Below are positions 6,692 to 10,023 of a DNA stretch of 10,023 bases, in pieces. Position numbers and translations under genes: made by a program. Source of the DNA: an uncultured Bacteroidota bacterium (lineage in GTDB: Bacteria; Bacteroidota; Bacteroidia; UBA7662); NCBI GenBank assembly GCA_903856555.1, contig CAIOCC010000019.1, forward strand, positions 1 to 10,023, in the 5' to 3' direction. The notes beneath the pieces were generated by a model. That model ran no database searches. It was not told the DNA's origin and saw nothing but the letters and a program-made list of their open reading frames with translations. Numbering within the stretch: position 1 is the stretch's first letter; every line of letters begins with the position of its first letter.

Positions 6692-8473
6692 ATGATTTAT
6701 CGAACCCTTCTAGGTTATTTCAAACCTTACGGCCCTGCCGTCCTGCTCACCTTTGGCCTGGCCGCCGTGAACCAGGTTTTCTCCTTGCTGGACCCCTTAA
6801 TCCTCCAAAAAATCATCGACCGAATCGCGGTTGCTGCCAAGGAGGGACGGCTTCAATCGTGGACCAACCAAGATTTTTTTGAGGCGGCCGGGATCTTGGT
6901 CTTGGCAGCCCTGGGGGTGGCCATGGTCAGTCGTATTGCCAAAAACCTGCAGGATTACATGGTCAACCGGATCACCCAGCAAGTCGGAGCCCGCATGTAC
7001 AGCGACGGCCTGAGGCATGCCTTGAGCCTTCCTTACGAAGATTTTGAAGATGCCCGCTCAGGGCAAACCCTGGGCATCCTCCAAAAAGTGCGCGCCGATG
7101 TCGAAAAACTGGTGTCAGCCGTCATCAATGTCCTCTTCACCTCCTTGGTTGGGATTGTCTTTGTGATGGTGTACGCGTTGAACGTGTACTGGGTCATTGC
7201 CCCGGTTTACTTTTTGTCCATCCCTCTTTTGGGGGTTTTGAGTTCCTTTTTGAGTCGCAAAATCAAAGCGGTCCAAACCGGTATCGTTACCCAGACCACG
7301 GAACTGGCCGGGGCCACCACCGAATCCCTTCGTAACATCGAATTAATCAAAAGTCTGGGGCTCATTAACCAAGAAGACAGCCGTCTACGTCGGGTGACCC
7401 AGCGCATTTTGGATTTGGAACTCACCAAAATCAAATACATGCGCAGCCTGAGTTTCGTTCAGGGAACCTTTGTGAACCTGATGCGGAACCTCATCGTGTT
7501 GATGATGCTTTACTTGATTTTCAAGGATAAAATTTCGTTGGGGCAGTTCTTTTCCTTGTTCATGTATAGCTTCTACATTTTTAATCCCCTGCAGGAATGG
7601 GGCAACGTCCTGCAGATTTTTCGGGAAACCGAGATCTCGTTGCGTCGTTTTGAAGACCTCATGGGCCGATCACCCGAGCCCCAACCCCTCAACGCGCAAC
7701 CACTGGGACCTGTAGAATCAATTCAATTCCAAGATGTTACCTATCGACACCGCAGCGCCTCCCAACCGGCGGTTGAAAATTTAAGCCTCCACCTGGAACA
7801 GGGCAAAACCTATGCTTTTGTGGGACCCAGTGGCAGCGGCAAGACGACCCTGATCAAACTCCTGTTGGGGCTGTACCAACCCCGCAGCGGTCAGATCCTC
7901 ATCAACGGTGTTCATTCAACCGAAATCAACCCCAACGACCTACGTTTGTCCACCGGATTGGTGGCCCAGGATACCCAACTCTTTGCGGGGACCATTGGTG
8001 ACAACCTTCGCTTTGTGGCACCGGAAGCGGATGACGCGGCCTGCCTGCAGGCCATGGAGCAGGCATCCTGCACGGGCTTGCTCCAAAGGGCCCCGCTGGG
8101 CCTCGATACCCCCATTGGCGAAGGCGGCGTCAAATTATCAGGGGGCGAGAAACAAAGACTGTCCATCGCCCGGGCTTTGCTGCGTCGCCCCTCCCTCCTG
8201 GTCTTTGACGAGGCCACCTCGTCCCTGGATTCCATCACCGAAGAAGGCATCACCCGAACCCTGCAGGATCTATCCGCCTGGCGCAAGCATACGGTCATTT
8301 TGGTGGCCCATCGGCTGAGCACGGTCATGCACGCCGATCGAATTCATGTGATGGAAAAGGGCCACTTGGTGGAAGCCGGTACCCACAACGAATTGGTGGA
8401 AGCCCGGGGACTCTATTACGCCATGTGGCGGCAACAAATCGGCGAGCGACGCGAGAGCCCTCTCAGTGCCTAG
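6692..8473 (+). CDS. ABC transporter half-transporter, exporter type (fused membrane and ATPase domains)
   Basis: The 593-residue protein has the layout of a homodimeric type I (MsbA/LmrA/ABCB-like) exporter in the inner membrane. Six hydrophobic segments are visible at about residues 15-40, 64-84, 140-163, 166-187, 260-277 and 283-301. The ATPase domain covers about 345-590: Walker A GPSGSGKTT (378-386), Q-loop Gln426 in VAQDTQ, signature LSGGEKQR (482-489), Walker B LLVFDEATSSLD with Asp506 and Glu507, and H-loop His540 in VAHRLST. All catalytic residues are present, so the protein should hydrolyse ATP. There is no N-terminal C39 peptidase domain. The start is the ATG at 6692; a TTG at 6683 is in frame but less likely. 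Substrate is unknown: lipid, drug and peptide exporters share this architecture, so I give no gene name. icd follows 16 bases after its stop, so the two are probably co-transcribed. Confidence 0.95.
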   Translation: MIYRTLLGYFKPYGPAVLLTFGLAAVNQVFSLLDPLILQKIIDRIAVAAKEGRLQSWTNQDFFEAAGILVLAALGVAMVSRIAKNLQDYMVNRITQQVGARMYSDGLRHALSLPYEDFEDARSGQTLGILQKVRADVEKLVSAVINVLFTSLVGIVFVMVYALNVYWVIAPVYFLSIPLLGVLSSFLSRKIKAVQTGIVTQTTELAGATTESLRNIELIKSLGLINQEDSRLRRVTQRILDLELTKIKYMRSLSFVQGTFVNLMRNLIVLMMLYLIFKDKISLGQFFSLFMYSFYIFNPLQEWGNVLQIFRETEISLRRFEDLMGRSPEPQPLNAQPLGPVESIQFQDVTYRHRSASQPAVENLSLHLEQGKTYAFVGPSGSGKTTLIKLLLGLYQPRSGQILINGVHSTEINPNDLRLSTGLVAQDTQLFAGTIGDNLRFVAPEADDAACLQAMEQASCTGLLQRAPLGLDTPIGEGGVKLSGGEKQRLSIARALLRRPSLLVFDEATSSLDSITEEGITRTLQDLSAWRKHTVILVAHRLSTVMHADRIHVMEKGHLVEAGTHNELVEARGLYYAMWRQQIGERRESPLSA

Positions 8474-8489
8474 ACCTTATCTTTGAACG

Positions 8490-9722
8490 ATGAAAAAAAT
8501 CCATGTTGCAAACCCCGTTGTTGAATTAGACGGCGACGAAATGACCCGCGTGATTTGGGCCGAAATCCGGAACAAACTCATCCTACCTTACCTCGAACTG
8601 CCGATCGAATACTACGATTTGGGCATGGAATCCCGGGACGCCACCAACGACCAAATCACCGTGGATGCCGCCAAGGCCATCCTCAAACATCGCGTGGGCA
8701 TCAAATGCGCCACCATTACCCCGGACGAGGCCCGTGTTCAGGAATTTGGACTCAAAAAAATGTGGAAATCCCCCAACGGGACGATTCGTAACCTCTTGGA
8801 CGGGACCGTTTTTCGGGAACCCATCGTCATCAAAAACATCCCCCGCTTGGTTCCCAATTGGACCGCGCCCATCTGCATTGGCCGTCATGCCTTTGGGGAT
8901 CAATACCGGGCCACCGATGTGGTCATCAAAGGTCAAGGCAAATTGACCATGCGCTTTGAGGGCAGCGACGGCACGGTGCAGGAATGGGAGGTCTATCAAT
9001 ACCAAGGTGACGGCGTGGCCTTGGCCATGTACAATACCGATGAGTCCATCCGGGGCTTTGCCAGGGCTTGTTTTAACCAGGCCCTGCTCAAGGGTTGGCC
9101 CCTTTACCTCTCCACCAAAAACACCATTCTCAAACAATACGACGGTCGTTTCAAGGACATCTTCGAAGAAATCTACCAAGCAGAGTTCAAAACCCAAATG
9201 GATGCCCAAGGCACCGTTTATGAACATCGCCTGATTGACGATATGGTGGCCTCGGCCCTCAAATGGCATGGGGAATTTGTCTGGGCTTGCAAGAACTATG
9301 ACGGGGATGTTCAATCCGATACCGTGGCCCAGGGTTTTGGGTCGTTGGGATTGATGACCTCGACCCTCATCACCCCGGACGGACAGACCATGGAAGCCGA
9401 AGCAGCCCACGGAACGGTCACCCGACATTACCGGGAACACCAGCAGGGCCGACCCACCTCTACCAATCCCATCGCCTCCATTTTTGCTTGGACCAGGGGT
9501 TTAGAGTTTAGGGCCAAAATCGATGGCAATCAGGATCTTGCGGTTTTTTGTCAGCAATTGGAATCGGTTTGCATCGAAGCGGTGGAAGCCGGTGAAATGA
9601 CCAAGGATTTGGCCGTCTGCATCCACGGTAACAAGGTTCGTCACGGTGAGCATTACCTCTACACCGAGGAGTTTCTGAACAAACTAGATCAGCGACTGCG
9701 AGCCAAGCGCGTTGCGCTCTAA
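8490..9722 (+). CDS. icd: NADP-dependent isocitrate dehydrogenase, eukaryote-like homodimeric type
   Basis: The 410-residue enzyme oxidatively decarboxylates isocitrate to 2-oxoglutarate with NADP in the TCA cycle, in the cytosol. It resembles mitochondrial/cytosolic IDH1/IDH2 rather than the E. coli Icd type. Isocitrate-binding residues appear at the same numbers as in human IDH1: Thr77, Ser94 in KSPNGTIRN, Arg100, Arg109, Arg132 in IGRHAFGDQYRATD, and Tyr139. With a shift of two come Lys210 (LSTKNTILK), Asp250 (YEHRLIDDMVA), and Asp273 and Asp277 in NYDGDVQSD. The C-terminal NADP-binding stretch AEAAHGTVTRHYR and STNPIASIFAWTRGL are also present. The protein is complete and should be active. 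No Shine-Dalgarno sequence precedes the ATG at 8490. It lies 16 bases behind the ABC transporter gene and converges on the DUF6580-like gene. Confidence 0.97.
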   Translation: MKKIHVANPVVELDGDEMTRVIWAEIRNKLILPYLELPIEYYDLGMESRDATNDQITVDAAKAILKHRVGIKCATITPDEARVQEFGLKKMWKSPNGTIRNLLDGTVFREPIVIKNIPRLVPNWTAPICIGRHAFGDQYRATDVVIKGQGKLTMRFEGSDGTVQEWEVYQYQGDGVALAMYNTDESIRGFARACFNQALLKGWPLYLSTKNTILKQYDGRFKDIFEEIYQAEFKTQMDAQGTVYEHRLIDDMVASALKWHGEFVWACKNYDGDVQSDTVAQGFGSLGLMTSTLITPDGQTMEAEAAHGTVTRHYREHQQGRPTSTNPIASIFAWTRGLEFRAKIDGNQDLAVFCQQLESVCIEAVEAGEMTKDLAVCIHGNKVRHGEHYLYTEEFLNKLDQRLRAKRVAL

Positions 9723-9727
9723 TTCCA

Positions 9728-9778
9728 GAGCTCCGATTCTAGATCACTCTTTCAGAGCTCCAAAACATGAGCTCCAAA
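9728..9778. repeat. Three GAGCTCC repeats in a convergent intergenic gap
   Basis: The 70-base gap between the icd stop and the stop of the converging membrane-protein gene contains GAGCTCC at 9728-9734, 9755-9761 and 9769-9775. The last two extend to a 10-base direct repeat, GAGCTCCAAA, at 9755-9764 and 9769-9778. Because GAGCTC is its own reverse complement, any two copies can pair; the last two give a 6-base-pair stem with an 8-base loop. This could act as a bidirectional terminator, but no U-tract follows on either strand, so that role is a guess. Confidence 0.4.
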
Positions 9779-9792
9779 GGAGGATTGACCTT

Positions 9793-10023
9793 TTAGATAT
9801 CCTTCGATGCCAGCGGCAGGCTTTGGACCGCCTGCTGGGTCGGAACCGGACTTAGACGGCGGAACAAGGCCGTGTAAAGCACATCGCCAGTCAAGGCCAT
9901 GGGCAAGAAAGGCAATCCGGCGACCAATGCCGAAATCCATCCCCCTACGGTCGCAGGGTACATCCCACCCCACAACCAAACCGCGCTGTTGGAAACTCCA
10001 AAGAAAAGGAGCGATGCCAAGGG
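9793..10023 (-). CDS. C-terminal part of a small membrane protein, DUF6580-like
   Basis: The frame is open from the right window edge to a TAA at 9793-9795, giving 76 visible residues; the N-terminal part lies outside the window. Two hydrophobic segments are visible, LLFFGVSNSAVWLW and ISALVAGLPFLPMALTG, with the pattern SNSAVWLWGGMYP, GGWISALVAGLPF, then LTGDVLYTALF. This resembles the C-terminal half of DUF6580 integral membrane proteins, where a similar SNFGVW ... YP ... ALPF ... GDLxYTALLFG run occurs (from memory, not searched). A polar tail of about 20 residues follows. The function of the family is not known to me. A TTG at 10018-10020 should not be read as the true start. The gene converges on icd. 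Confidence 0.72.
   Translation of the reverse strand, partial: PLASLLFFGVSNSAVWLWGGMYPATVGGWISALVAGLPFLPMALTGDVLYTALFRRLSPVPTQQAVQSLPLASKDI

Noticed and set aside
8478..8485. TATCTTTG, an exact TAnnTTTG promoter box just before icd
   Set aside because: It ends 4 bases before the ATG, so transcription would begin at about the start codon, and there is no TTTG partner near 8455. Co-transcription with the ABC gene is simpler.
8583..9440. A 285-codon minus-strand open frame opposite icd
   Set aside because: The sense strand encodes an intact isocitrate dehydrogenase with all catalytic residues; the antisense frame shows no family resemblance.

Overview
The window reads as ordinary chromosomal DNA from a member of the Bacteroidota. 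Three things suggest this. A secreted protein ends in a YPNPF-type sorting domain of the type IX secretion system (T9SS). Polyamines appear to be made by the carboxyspermidine route, with an agmatinase-family enzyme of the kind seen in this phylum. The best upstream elements resemble the Bacteroidota promoter (TTTG then about 19 bases then TAnnTTTG), and Shine-Dalgarno sites are largely absent. I cannot resolve the order or genus. I see no insertion sequence, phage gene, CRISPR array, tRNA or rRNA.

Layout. Bases 1-1275 (minus) hold most of a T9SS cargo protein that runs off the left edge just before its C-terminus. It has its own promoter-like sequence in the 113-base gap behind it. Bases 1389-6603 (minus) hold five tightly packed genes. 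In transcription order they are a small secreted or outer-membrane protein of unknown function, the ribosome-associated ATPase YchF, an agmatinase/ureohydrolase (speB-like), carboxynorspermidine/carboxyspermidine dehydrogenase, and carboxynorspermidine/carboxyspermidine decarboxylase (nspC). Spacings are 31, 2 and 6 bases and then an 8-base overlap, so this is very probably one operon. Bases 6692-9722 (plus) hold a divergent pair: a one-chain ABC exporter half-transporter, and 16 bases later an NADP-dependent isocitrate dehydrogenase of the eukaryote-like homodimeric type. Bases 9723-9792 are a convergent intergenic gap with three GAGCTCC repeats. Bases 9793-10023 (minus) hold the C-terminal part of a small membrane protein resembling DUF6580.

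How the genes work together. The last three genes of the minus operon form consecutive steps. Agmatine is hydrolysed to putrescine and urea. Putrescine is condensed with aspartate semialdehyde and reduced to carboxyspermidine. Carboxyspermidine is decarboxylated to spermidine. Arginine decarboxylase, which would make agmatine, is not in the window. YchF is a translation-associated protein and sits only 2 bases upstream of the agmatinase gene. The plus-strand pair has no obvious functional link to the polyamine genes. The strongest leads are the T9SS protein, which combines dockerin-like and cohesin-like segments in one chain, and the inclusion of ychF and an unknown outer-membrane candidate in a polyamine operon. 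I found no convincing new multi-gene system.
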